Assembly (NCBI GenBank): GCA_051747425.1
Contig: JBNJGD010000023.1
Span: 1-26,628 of the forward strand
Source of the DNA: HTCC5015 sp051747425
Lineage (GTDB): Bacteria > Pseudomonadota > Gammaproteobacteria > HTCC5015
DNA: 26,628 bases
Direction of reading: 5' to 3'
The notes below the pieces were generated by a model. That model did not search any database. It saw only the letters and a program-made list of their open reading frames with translations, and was not told the DNA's origin. Below are positions 16,701 to 23,262 of this stretch, one piece after another; the stretch's first letter is position 1, and every line of letters starts with the position of its first letter. Made by a program: the position numbers and the translations under genes.

Positions 16701-19700
16701 TTCCATCTTCAGCCTTGCGTCGAGCTGGATCCGAACGGCCGTACTGTTATCGGCCAACCGCTCACCATCGCGAATGTTGAGAATGCCGTCGGGTTGAGCT
16801 TCTTTCACCTCAGTCTTGTTGGCCTCTACCAGAGCTTTGCTCTCTCCAATGGTGAATCTGTCATTAAGTTCAATCGATTCCGGCTTGGTCACCTCCCTTC
16901 GCCAGTGACGCTCTGGCTCTCCGGTAAAGGCGACAATCCGGCTGGGCCCCTGATTGATTTCTGTTTTTTTAACGATCTCGGTATCGCTAAAAACAGGGGA
17001 TAGTTGCTCTGCCAATACTGTGGCCCGCTCACTCGCCATACTTTCGTTTGCCCCCGTTCCTGTCACCTCAAGTCGATACACCTGCTCATCCTTCAGCAGA
17101 AAGGCCAAATCGTTCAACTGAAGTGCCATTTCCTTGCCAACGGACGCGCTGTTTTCCTCGAATGCTATATCCATTGGATAGCGCTCATCGGAAATCGAAG
17201 ACGGTCTAATCGACAATTGTGTATTGACCCTTTGCGAGGTCTGGCCGCCTATCGTTAACCAGGCTTCACTGCGCAAGTCTCCCTCTTCCTCTTTTGTCAC
17301 CTGTGTCGATAAAAGCACTTCGTATTGGCCACTGGATGCCTTTAGCGGAATATCAATCAGGTTTTCAGTCTGAGTCACCTTGACGGACTCGCCTGCCACT
17401 CTGACGGAATCCAGATCGGCCTCGAGACCTTCGGCCAGTGCCACTTTCAGCCGGGCATCCGGCTGAGGCATTTTCACTGCAAAACGGAATACCAGCTCTT
17501 CTCCGTTGGTGGCGGTTTTCATTTTCAAGCTGACATCCGTTTCTTCCTGGTCCGTGGGTCGCAAATGGAAATTCGCTCTCCAGATAAGTCCCTGGCTTAC
17601 CTCGACAAATTGTGAGGACGGGTTTTGCGCAAATCGCGTATTGCTTTCACACAGGTAGGGCTCAAATCCTTCCGGAATGGATTCCGGGTCTATCTGAATA
17701 ACATGGGTGCCCGGCTTGAGTCCCTCGAAGTGATAACGGCCCTGTTCATCCGTTTCCACAAAGCGACCATCCTCCATAATCAGTCGAACGCCCTCCAGGC
17801 CAGTTGCCTTGCGATCCAGTGAGGATGCAACTCCCAACTTCCGTGTTCCGATGACTTCTCTGCGGTTACTGGACGCCTGTGCTTTGGTTATCTGAGTGTC
17901 CGTTCCCTTTCTTTGTTCATTGGTTTCAACGATGACTTCAACCCGCCGATTGGCTGTATTTCGGTCTTCTATGTCATCGTAGGGCAGAGGACTTGTCGAT
18001 CCCTTGCCCAGGCGAATGATGGTTTCTTCATCCAGAGCAAGATAACGATTAATGACCTCGGACACTTTTTCAGCACGAGCCTCTGAAAGTACTGTGTTGT
18101 TAGAGTATTTATCCTGGCTTCTCGCCCGAATATTTCTTTCGTCTGCGTGGCCAAATATATAGACCTTTTCTACTGTTTTCTCGCCCAGGTTCCCGGCAAA
18201 CCCCTCAAGGTCTGACAACGCCTTGCCACTGAGTGAAGCTTTCAATGAATCGAAGCGGACCCAGTGACTGTATCTTCTGACCTTCTGGTCTCGTGCCACT
18301 CTTTCAAAACTGTTCACCAACAGTTCGGTTCTGCGTTGCTCCTCGCCATGCAGTCGATAACTGCCCATGGCCATGGTATCGAATTGGCCGATTTTTCCCG
18401 GTTTGCCACGAGCAATGAAGGTGATCAGCTGATCGCTGCCAGGCGGCATCTGCCCTATTTCGAAAATGAATTGGCCATTCTTTTCAGACCATTGAGTGAA
18501 ATTATCACCATTACGCCTGATGCTATCCCTGTCGAGCTCCAGTGATGGCGGTAAATCCAGCAGTACATGAAATTGTTCAAGCATCGCCTCTCTATTGGCT
18601 ATGCGAATGTGATACCGGATGTCACTGCCCTGTAATTCACTGCTCATGCTCATATCGAGCTCGCCAACTTTTTCCGGGACCACCTCGCAGGCATTGGCCA
18701 TGACCTGCCCCACCACATGGGAATCCCGGTTGATCGGATCTGCCCGCACTACGGTAATTGCCCGCGCATCGTTGGATGTTGCACCGTCGCCACTGGCGCT
18801 GGCCGGGCTGATGCTTTTGCCCTCCGGTGTCGCCGCACTGACATACACCATGTATTCAATGGTGGCGGTTTCCTCCGGTCCGAGCGTGCCTACCGGGAAT
18901 GTCAGGTGTCGACCATTGTTACCTATCGCCGGATCGGCCACTGGATTACCATTCAATTTGGCTGTTCCGGCCATGTATCTCATACCCACCGGCAGGACAT
19001 CGCGAATGACTACATTGTCGATATTGCCTACTTCGTATTGGCTGCTGACACCGAGCCGATATGTCAGTACTTCATCGTGGTAGATTAAATCCCGGTCAAC
19101 ATCATCGGTTAGAAACAAACCGTTCGCTTCATTGGTTATACGAATTGCCAGTTCTCTACTGGCAATATTGGCACCATTGCCCTGAAGCGAAACACTGAGC
19201 GTGCCCGAACCTGCTTCGACATCGGGAAGCGCCGACAGGTCAAGAGAGACGGTCTGGCTTTGACCGGATGTTAACGGATTGGCAAACACGACCTGCCAAG
19301 TTCCGTCAGGGTTTTCCGTGATGGTGTAATCCGGACTATTGGCTATGACAGCAACCACCGAGTCCGGAAGTTCGAGTGTCACACTGACATTGGCCAGATC
19401 GTTAACGCCCGTGTTGATAATGGTGATGTCGAGTTCCGAGCTTGAAGTAGTTTCCAGATTGACAGTCTCATCGCTGAACTCAATGGTCGCATTGTTGTGA
19501 TTAGGCAATGCGGCCGTCACCATGGCTCTCGCTTGCAGTGAACCGGCAATTTCATTAGCCACCAATGTGGCCGGTTCGTCCAGTGTGGTATTGAGTGCTG
19601 CGTGCGTCACTCCACTGGAAAAAAGGGCCGCCCACAGCAACACAGAAACCGCCTTGCCAAAGCAAAGCGGCTTGAGTGTTGCCAGCAGACGATTAATCAA

Positions 19701-19706
19701 TGGCAT
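13728..19706 (-). CDS. Giant outer-membrane chimera: DUF11, OmpA and Ig domains with C-terminal beta-barrel
   Basis: The 1992-residue protein has a signal peptide to about residue 36 (THA-ALN). Three DUF11-like beta-sandwiches follow (about 74-190, 200-320, 346-440). A complete OmpA-like peptidoglycan-binding domain spans about 470-595 (GHADERN, NNTVLSEARAEKV, NTANRRVEV). An SdrD/CNA-B-like domain lies at about 635-715 (TDEQGRYHFEGLKPGTH). A further sandwich covers 720-835, and a degenerate OmpA-like domain about 840-930. An invasin/Big1-like domain (about 1068-1172) precedes roughly 800 residues of alternating amphipathic strands ending PYLKLRYKF, an outer-membrane barrel. The segment DYSIDYQDGSVYFKKPI (1384-1400) recalls plug-like motifs in other large barrels. 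It likely anchors to both peptidoglycan and outer membrane and may display or translocate the small DUF11 proteins. It starts 3 nt after the preceding gene; the ribosome-binding site is weak, suggesting coupling. Confidence 0.9.
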   Translation of the reverse strand: MPLINRLLATLKPLCFGKAVSVLLWAALFSSGVTHAALNTTLDEPATLVANEIAGSLQARAMVTAALPNHNNATIEFSDETVNLETTSSSELDITIINTGVNDLANVSVTLELPDSVVAVIANSPDYTITENPDGTWQVVFANPLTSGQSQTVSLDLSALPDVEAGSGTLSVSLQGNGANIASRELAIRITNEANGLFLTDDVDRDLIYHDEVLTYRLGVSSQYEVGNIDNVVIRDVLPVGMRYMAGTAKLNGNPVADPAIGNNGRHLTFPVGTLGPEETATIEYMVYVSAATPEGKSISPASASGDGATSNDARAITVVRADPINRDSHVVGQVMANACEVVPEKVGELDMSMSSELQGSDIRYHIRIANREAMLEQFHVLLDLPPSLELDRDSIRRNGDNFTQWSEKNGQFIFEIGQMPPGSDQLITFIARGKPGKIGQFDTMAMGSYRLHGEEQRRTELLVNSFERVARDQKVRRYSHWVRFDSLKASLSGKALSDLEGFAGNLGEKTVEKVYIFGHADERNIRARSQDKYSNNTVLSEARAEKVSEVINRYLALDEETIIRLGKGSTSPLPYDDIEDRNTANRRVEVIVETNEQRKGTDTQITKAQASSNRREVIGTRKLGVASSLDRKATGLEGVRLIMEDGRFVETDEQGRYHFEGLKPGTHVIQIDPESIPEGFEPYLCESNTRFAQNPSSQFVEVSQGLIWRANFHLRPTDQEETDVSLKMKTATNGEELVFRFAVKMPQPDARLKVALAEGLEADLDSVRVAGESVKVTQTENLIDIPLKASSGQYEVLLSTQVTKEEEGDLRSEAWLTIGGQTSQRVNTQLSIRPSSISDERYPMDIAFEENSASVGKEMALQLNDLAFLLKDEQVYRLEVTGTGANESMASERATVLAEQLSPVFSDTEIVKKTEINQGPSRIVAFTGEPERHWRREVTKPESIELNDRFTIGESKALVEANKTEVKEAQPDGILNIRDGERLADNSTAVRIQLDARLKMELTRDGEVVPSQKVGFQSVDQESNKALYTFFGVDLGDRGEHTMTVKGIGPFGNARFEQTVNYIRTGEVDKIVLVESDGNMADGKTPVRAKLKLLDKQGNAVNTALGLEVVGGSLRPYREKGDAGVDFLEDSNELLQVERDGSVLFDPVNEAGLYRVNVRYNEVEEELKLYVKPYYRDWVMVGLAEGTVGRNDLSGNMQELEANDLNEKTYEDGKVAFYAKGQIKGKYLLTMAFDSSKERQEDERLLQLINPDDYYTLYGDNTEQQFDAASREKLYIRFDADRFYALFGDFNTEMTQTELSRYSRSFTGARAVYESERFSLNSFAAETAEAYQRDEIRGNGTSGLYRLSRGNVVANSEKIRIEVRDRFNPQQVISEEPLARFSDYSIDYQDGSVYFKKPIAANAEGFNPVFIVAEYETRSLSQEDIVAGGRAAVKFNDEKLELGVSAVHENITGAEGRLLGTDARVEISENMEIRAEYATTDVDSNVQQRKGDAYRAEFTRDGERTDVNVFLREEEAEFGLGQQSQIGRGTRTYGAETETELDERWTLKGEMSHEDNLDTRAERELIKGGAEYERENWALRGGATIAEDRDQLKKKRRSELLNFGATRELYDDRLRLRADTEWLLNEEDPNADYPNRHIVGADYALTSNIDVFTEHEWTQSRILETRANRAGLRARPWSNAVVNSSLERQSGEFDERTFAAYGLTQNVPLNAHWKASLSYDESRTLEEDVYPQVNPDAPLASGSVMPQTEDFWAATSGLGYQSGLYLFDSRLEYRDSRSDTRTGLFASWQRELDDGIGHALRLQLFSTEMDKGEDQRDGEVRYSTVVRQLGSQWMLFNRFEYKHLEGGVDASGVQSRKWVENLAINYTPDYRWQLAAHLGLKHTTTETGAKDFEAHTWLLGSEARYDLHEHWDVGIQYHRLDTQKLGLTRESWGLSTGFDLARNLWLSVGYNWTGYDDEDFQFNGYTAKGPYLKLRYKFDQNTFNLGGGKQS

Positions 19707-19709
19707 TGA

Positions 19710-20852
19710 TCAGTCTACTGTCACCCGGAAGGTCACCACCGCCGATTCTCCAGGATTTACCGTGCCCGATGGTTCACCAGGGCTATTGACCGACATGCCA
19801 CCAATCAGTGGTGAAGCTGGTCCCGGATCATCGGAAACGGCAGCACCATTCAACTCCGTAGACCCGGCAACATAAGTGGTAAAAGCCGGCAGTACATCGC
19901 TGAACTCAACGCCTGTCAGGGTCGTCGCAGCGGGCGCTGTGACCCGGATTGCGTAGCGCAAGGTGTCGCCCGATTCCGCAGTAACGCCACTGGCTGTGGT
20001 GTAAAAGTCCTGATCGTCCACCGTGTCGCCATCAAAGTCGATGCCGACCGGAGAGCCGCCATTGACCGTGGTTTCGTTGGTCACCAACTTTTCAAAAGCC
20101 AGCTCTGTCACATTCACCGTTACAGAGTCCGTCGTGGTTAAACCCGGATCTGCTTGCGATGTGGCTGTCACATCAATATCGACACTGGCAGGCGTACCCG
20201 AGGTTGTTACCGAACCCACATCGGACAGCGTTACATCAAAGTCTTGCTGTTCCAGAATCGGTTCACCAGGCGAAACCACCGTAGTCAGGTTTGTTGTCAA
20301 CGCAATTGCAGCGGTTGTGCCGTTGTCGTTAACGCTGGCAATAGTGTAAACATTGCCACCGATCACCACGGTATCACCCGCTTCGAGGTTGTTGACATCG
20401 GAACCGGTAGTGCCATCACTGGGAACGGTAATCGTGTTTGTTCCGGCATTGGCCGTGGCACTGGCCGCACTGGCACCCAGAGTAACGGAAGTCACGCCAA
20501 CACCACCCTGAGAAAATGTTGCGGCGGAAGTGCCGCTGACATTGTTCAGCGTGTTGTTAGCGCTCAGATCATAAACATCGGGGCCATTGCTGTTACTGGT
20601 CAGCGTATAGGTAAATGTCGTTGACTGATTTTCTGCCGCTGTATTATCCGCTGGAGCGGATTGCGTGGCCGAGGCAGGTGTCAGGTTGACTGTCACATCT
20701 ACCGACGCCTGTATCGGCGTTGCCAGGCCTGTATAGGTCAGCTCAGCCGTGTTGCGCAAGGTACTGTTGGCCGGCGCGACAGCGTAAACCTGCCCCCCCA
20801 AAGCCATCAACAAAAAAGCACAGGCCGCTTTCTTCAGATATTTTTTATTCAT
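19710..20852 (-). CDS. Secreted DUF11 surface protein (380 aa), paralogue of the upstream gene
   Basis: A signal peptide covers residues 1-24 (GGQVYA). The mature protein starts with a strand ANSTLRNTAELTYT shared with the 416-aa neighbour. Two DUF11-type sandwiches follow. The first carries an inserted cassette (about 137-205) around NNLEAGDTVVIGGNVYTIAS. The second contains GDTLRYAIRV and VLPAFTTYV and ends with VTFRVTVD at the C-terminus. Asp, Thr and Val are abundant and the mature protein lacks cysteine. The ATG at 20852 is preferred over 20873: GGGAG lies seven bases upstream and a normal signal peptide results. It sits 3 nt before the barrel gene. It is probably a fibre or surface-layer subunit displayed through the barrel protein; this role is inferred. 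Confidence 0.9.
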   Translation of the reverse strand: MNKKYLKKAACAFLLMALGGQVYAVAPANSTLRNTAELTYTGLATPIQASVDVTVNLTPASATQSAPADNTAAENQSTTFTYTLTSNSNGPDVYDLSANNTLNNVSGTSAATFSQGGVGVTSVTLGASAASATANAGTNTITVPSDGTTGSDVNNLEAGDTVVIGGNVYTIASVNDNGTTAAIALTTNLTTVVSPGEPILEQQDFDVTLSDVGSVTTSGTPASVDIDVTATSQADPGLTTTDSVTVNVTELAFEKLVTNETTVNGGSPVGIDFDGDTVDDQDFYTTASGVTAESGDTLRYAIRVTAPAATTLTGVEFSDVLPAFTTYVAGSTELNGAAVSDDPGPASPLIGGMSVNSPGEPSGTVNPGESAVVTFRVTVD

Positions 20853-20881
20853 TATGGTCTCCCTATCAGACACACCAAAAC

Positions 20882-20905
20882 GCCCCGCCTCTCAAGAGGC
20901 GGGGC
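20882..20905 (-). terminator. Strong intercistronic hairpin between the two DUF11 paralogues
   Basis: Read on the minus strand, GCCCCGCCTC and GAGGCGGGGC form a perfect 10-bp stem with a 4-nt loop, 8 nt after the stop of the 416-aa gene. Only GTTTTGG follows, so termination should be partial. The next gene begins 29 nt further on, without another evident promoter. Such a structure would let the 416-aa protein be made in excess over downstream products, either as an attenuator or as an mRNA 3'-stabiliser. Confidence 0.75.
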
Positions 20906-20913
20906 TGAGTGGT

Positions 20914-22164
20914 TTAGTCGATGGTGATCTGATATTTAACAACAGATTGTTCACCCGCGACGATGTTACCGCCGGTGTCTGTGTCTTCATCGCCACCCGT
21001 GCCGGCGAAGACCTGAATCGTGCTACCCGATTGCGTCACGATACCGCCCTCATTGTCGGCTTCGGTTTCATCTCCCGGGAGTGTCACATCGAATGTGCCA
21101 TCGCTGTCGGTATCGACCGCTGCACTGTCATCAACATATGTGGTAAAGGCCGGCAGTGTGTCATTGAATTCAACACCCGCTGCGTCACCAGCCGCGCCGT
21201 TATCAATCACGATCAGGTACTCCAGTGTTTCACCAGGATTACCGGTCACGCCGGTCTCAAAATAGTCCTGCCCATCAAAGCTGATGTCGGCTGTACCGGG
21301 GTTTTTCGCTGCTGTGGTGACATTGCGGACATACTTGTCGACTGTCAGCGTTACGCCATTTACTGTGGTTGCCCAGCCATTGACTGTATCGCTGCTTTGG
21401 GCGTTACCACCGTCTGCCGTTGTACCGTCGGCCACCAGCTCGTGGTCGTGGGTACAGCTGGCTGCACCGGAGATAGTACCCGCATTGCCAGTGTCGCCGT
21501 ACTCAAACGCCAGTCGCTCACCAATTTGCAAACCGGCAGCACTGAAGTCGGCAGTTTGATCACCGGCTACAACCAGCACATCGGTGTCCGTTGCAGTAGC
21601 ACCCTCAGTCGCACTCACCACTGTGTACTCGGTTCCACCGTTGCCAATCACAACGATATCGCCGTTGGCAAAGTCCGCTGCCGTCAGGTTACTGACTTCG
21701 ATTTCAGTGTCGCCGCCAACAAGCGTACCCGCCGAGGCAGAAACCGTTGCACCTAGCGTCTCCGGCGTATCAAACGAGAAGCTTTCCGCAGTCAGTGTGC
21801 CGCCACAGGTTTGCGTAGTGTTGTTGGTGATATTGTAGGTATCACTGCCATTACCGGTGTTGGTCAGATTGATGACATAAGCACTCGGCAGTGTGGTGCC
21901 GGAGTTGGTTGTCTGACCGGCCGGTGCCGCGCCCCAGGCCACATCGGCCACATGGTCCACCGTGACATCGACACTGGCTGTTTCCTGTGCCTGTGGCGCT
22001 CCACCGGCATCGGTGTAGTCCACGGTGACATCATTGCGCAGTGTGGTGCCGGCACTGGTGGCCATCGCATTGCCAGTGGCCAGCAAGCCACCCAGTGCGA
22101 CGACCAGCCCGGCGGCCAGCCTCTTCATGGTTTGCCCGTTGGGGCCTTGATAATTCGTTTTCAT
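20914..22164 (-). CDS. Secreted DUF11 surface protein (416 aa), candidate major subunit
   Basis: A signal peptide covers residues 1-35 (TGNAMA). The mature protein starts with the strand AGTTLRNDVTVDYTDA, followed by two DUF11-type sandwiches. The first holds an inserted cassette (about 145-220; FANGDIVVIGNGGTEYTVVS). The second has GETLEYLIVI and TLPAFTTYV and ends exactly with VKYQITID. Two cysteines (120, 237) could form a disulfide. It is strongly acidic and rich in Thr, Gly and Asp. The ATG at 22164 has GAGGAG upstream, the best ribosome-binding site of the operon. A strong hairpin lies immediately downstream. Both fit an abundant product. The similarity to the 380-aa neighbour indicates tandem duplication and divergence. 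Confidence 0.9.
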   Translation of the reverse strand: MKTNYQGPNGQTMKRLAAGLVVALGGLLATGNAMATSAGTTLRNDVTVDYTDAGGAPQAQETASVDVTVDHVADVAWGAAPAGQTTNSGTTLPSAYVINLTNTGNGSDTYNITNNTTQTCGGTLTAESFSFDTPETLGATVSASAGTLVGGDTEIEVSNLTAADFANGDIVVIGNGGTEYTVVSATEGATATDTDVLVVAGDQTADFSAAGLQIGERLAFEYGDTGNAGTISGAASCTHDHELVADGTTADGGNAQSSDTVNGWATTVNGVTLTVDKYVRNVTTAAKNPGTADISFDGQDYFETGVTGNPGETLEYLIVIDNGAAGDAAGVEFNDTLPAFTTYVDDSAAVDTDSDGTFDVTLPGDETEADNEGGIVTQSGSTIQVFAGTGGDEDTDTGGNIVAGEQSVVKYQITID

Positions 22165-22510
22165 TTTATGCTCCTCGTTTGAGAAAGTGGTTCAGTTGTA
22201 TTGAGTAAAAAGGCATTCATGGAACAAAAAGGTGGTCACTCAGGGCGGCCCCTGAGCCAGATTGGCAAAGAAAAAACAGACAGACACGGGGAAACAGACC
22301 GAACCGTACAAGGTGCGGCCTGCAGGAATCTTGCAAGTCAGTGGAGAGGACAAAATAGTCCCCTACAAGATCATGCGTTGACTCACAATCCATTGATGTG
22401 TCGTCTCAACTGTTATTGCTGGTCGGCCAACTCCGGTCCAGCTTAGCCCTGTCGAGACGGGTGTTACTTTTTTGTGTTTCTCATTGTTATTAAGCCCTTT
22501 TTAATTATTT
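22165..22510 (-). promoter_or_regulatory. Gene-free 346-nt structured leader ahead of the 416-aa gene
   Basis: No convincing gene lies here. On the minus strand two structures stand out. Positions 22372-22327 pair GATCTTG with CAAGATT around an inner AGGGGAC/GTCCTCT stem (one G-U pair). Positions 22256-22239 form CTCAGGG-GCCG-CCCTGAG, with TTTTT beginning 8 nt later. I found no clean -35/-10 pair, so I cannot say whether a second promoter lies here or whether this is an internal control region of one long transcript. No known riboswitch motif was recognised. Confidence 0.45.
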
Positions 22511-22993
22511 TTAATCGACGCGAACGCTGTAGCCGACCTGGCCTTCTGCGCCCACTGGCACTTCATCAACGACCCAGCGAATGTGGGTGTACTTTTCCAC
22601 CGTGGCCTCGACCGTTTCGGTCTCGCCCTCGGCATTTTCTACTTCATAGGTTAACCGCGAGGGTTTTTTAAAGGATTCTGCCCCGTCGATGGAAAACTCA
22701 ATGGTCGCACCGTCACCCCAGGCACTGTCCGGAACATAAGTGGTATTATCCGGCAGCTTGTCCTTGAGCTGGACACTGCGCGCCGCTTCATCGCCTTCAT
22801 TGCGATAAGTCAGGGTGTAATAAATGGTTTGTCCTGGCTCGACTTCGTTGGCCGGTACCCGTTCGGTAACAGATTCGCCGTTCCGGTCTACGGACACTTC
22901 CTTCTCAGCCTGTATCTCGAGAGACAGTTGTGGTGCCGCTACAGCGGCAAAAGTGGCCATCCAAAGAATGGCCGTGCCCATCATTTTTTTCAT
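22511..22993 (-). CDS. Secreted single-domain DUF11 protein (160 aa)
   Basis: A signal peptide covers about residues 1-20 (MKKMMGTAILWMATFAAVAA). One DUF11-type sandwich follows, with PGQTIYYTLTYRNEGDE, LKDKLPDNTTYVPDS and the C-terminal strand VGYSVRVD ending on the last residue. It is the smallest of the four secreted DUF11 proteins and the first gene of the minus-strand set. The ATG at 22993 is chosen because AAAGGG precedes it and the signal peptide then starts normally; an upstream extension to 23050 adds unrelated residues. A 346-nt gap separates it from the next gene. A role as initiator, periplasmic partner or minor subunit is possible but unproven. Confidence 0.88.
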   Translation of the reverse strand: MKKMMGTAILWMATFAAVAAPQLSLEIQAEKEVSVDRNGESVTERVPANEVEPGQTIYYTLTYRNEGDEAARSVQLKDKLPDNTTYVPDSAWGDGATIEFSIDGAESFKKPSRLTYEVENAEGETETVEATVEKYTHIRWVVDEVPVGAEGQVGYSVRVD

Positions 22994-23003
22994 TTCGAGC
23001 CCT

Positions 23004-23176
23004 TTCTGTATATTCGTTTTAAACGGCCTTGGCTTGCACCAGGCACTCACCAGTGGACAGACGGATGCAATATCCGGACCAAAGGCAGATTGGAATATAC
23101 AGAATTCGTGTTACGCGAGCGTGAAGACGCGTGAAATTACGGTTTTGATGTCTTCACTACTTGATGGCCATCAAGT
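23004..23176 (-). promoter_or_regulatory. Upstream control region of the DUF11 operon with three inverted repeats
   Basis: A 12-bp perfect inverted repeat, TTCTGTATATTC (23004-23015) and GAATATACAGAA (23093-23104), flanks the region just upstream of the first gene. GTGAAGAC (23121-23128) pairs with GTCTTCAC (23150-23157). Positions 23159-23176 are a perfect 18-bp palindrome (ACTTGATGG/CCATCAAGT), suitable for a dimeric regulator. No clear sigma70 promoter was found, though TATATT occurs within the far arm. The regulator is unknown. Confidence 0.45.
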
Positions 23177-23262
23177 TTTGTTCCATCGAGGTGCAACTTG
23201 AATGCGCAATGCTCGTTTTTGGGGCGGCCTTCAGTGGTTATTGACGCTCTTTTCGTGCCCGG

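Noticed and set aside
13728..19706. TonB-dependent receptor or TpsB transporter as identity of the barrel
   Set aside because: No TonB box, plug signature or POTRA domains are visible before the barrel; Ig-like and OmpA domains precede it instead.
22201..22446. 81-codon plus-strand frame in the gap before the 416-aa gene
   Set aside because: No ribosome-binding site or protein-like pattern, and it overlaps the minus-strand leader hairpins.
23004..23104. LexA-box resemblance (CTGTATATTC and GAATATACAG)
   Set aside because: The two halves lie about 77 bp apart; neither half completes the CTGT-N8-ACAG site.
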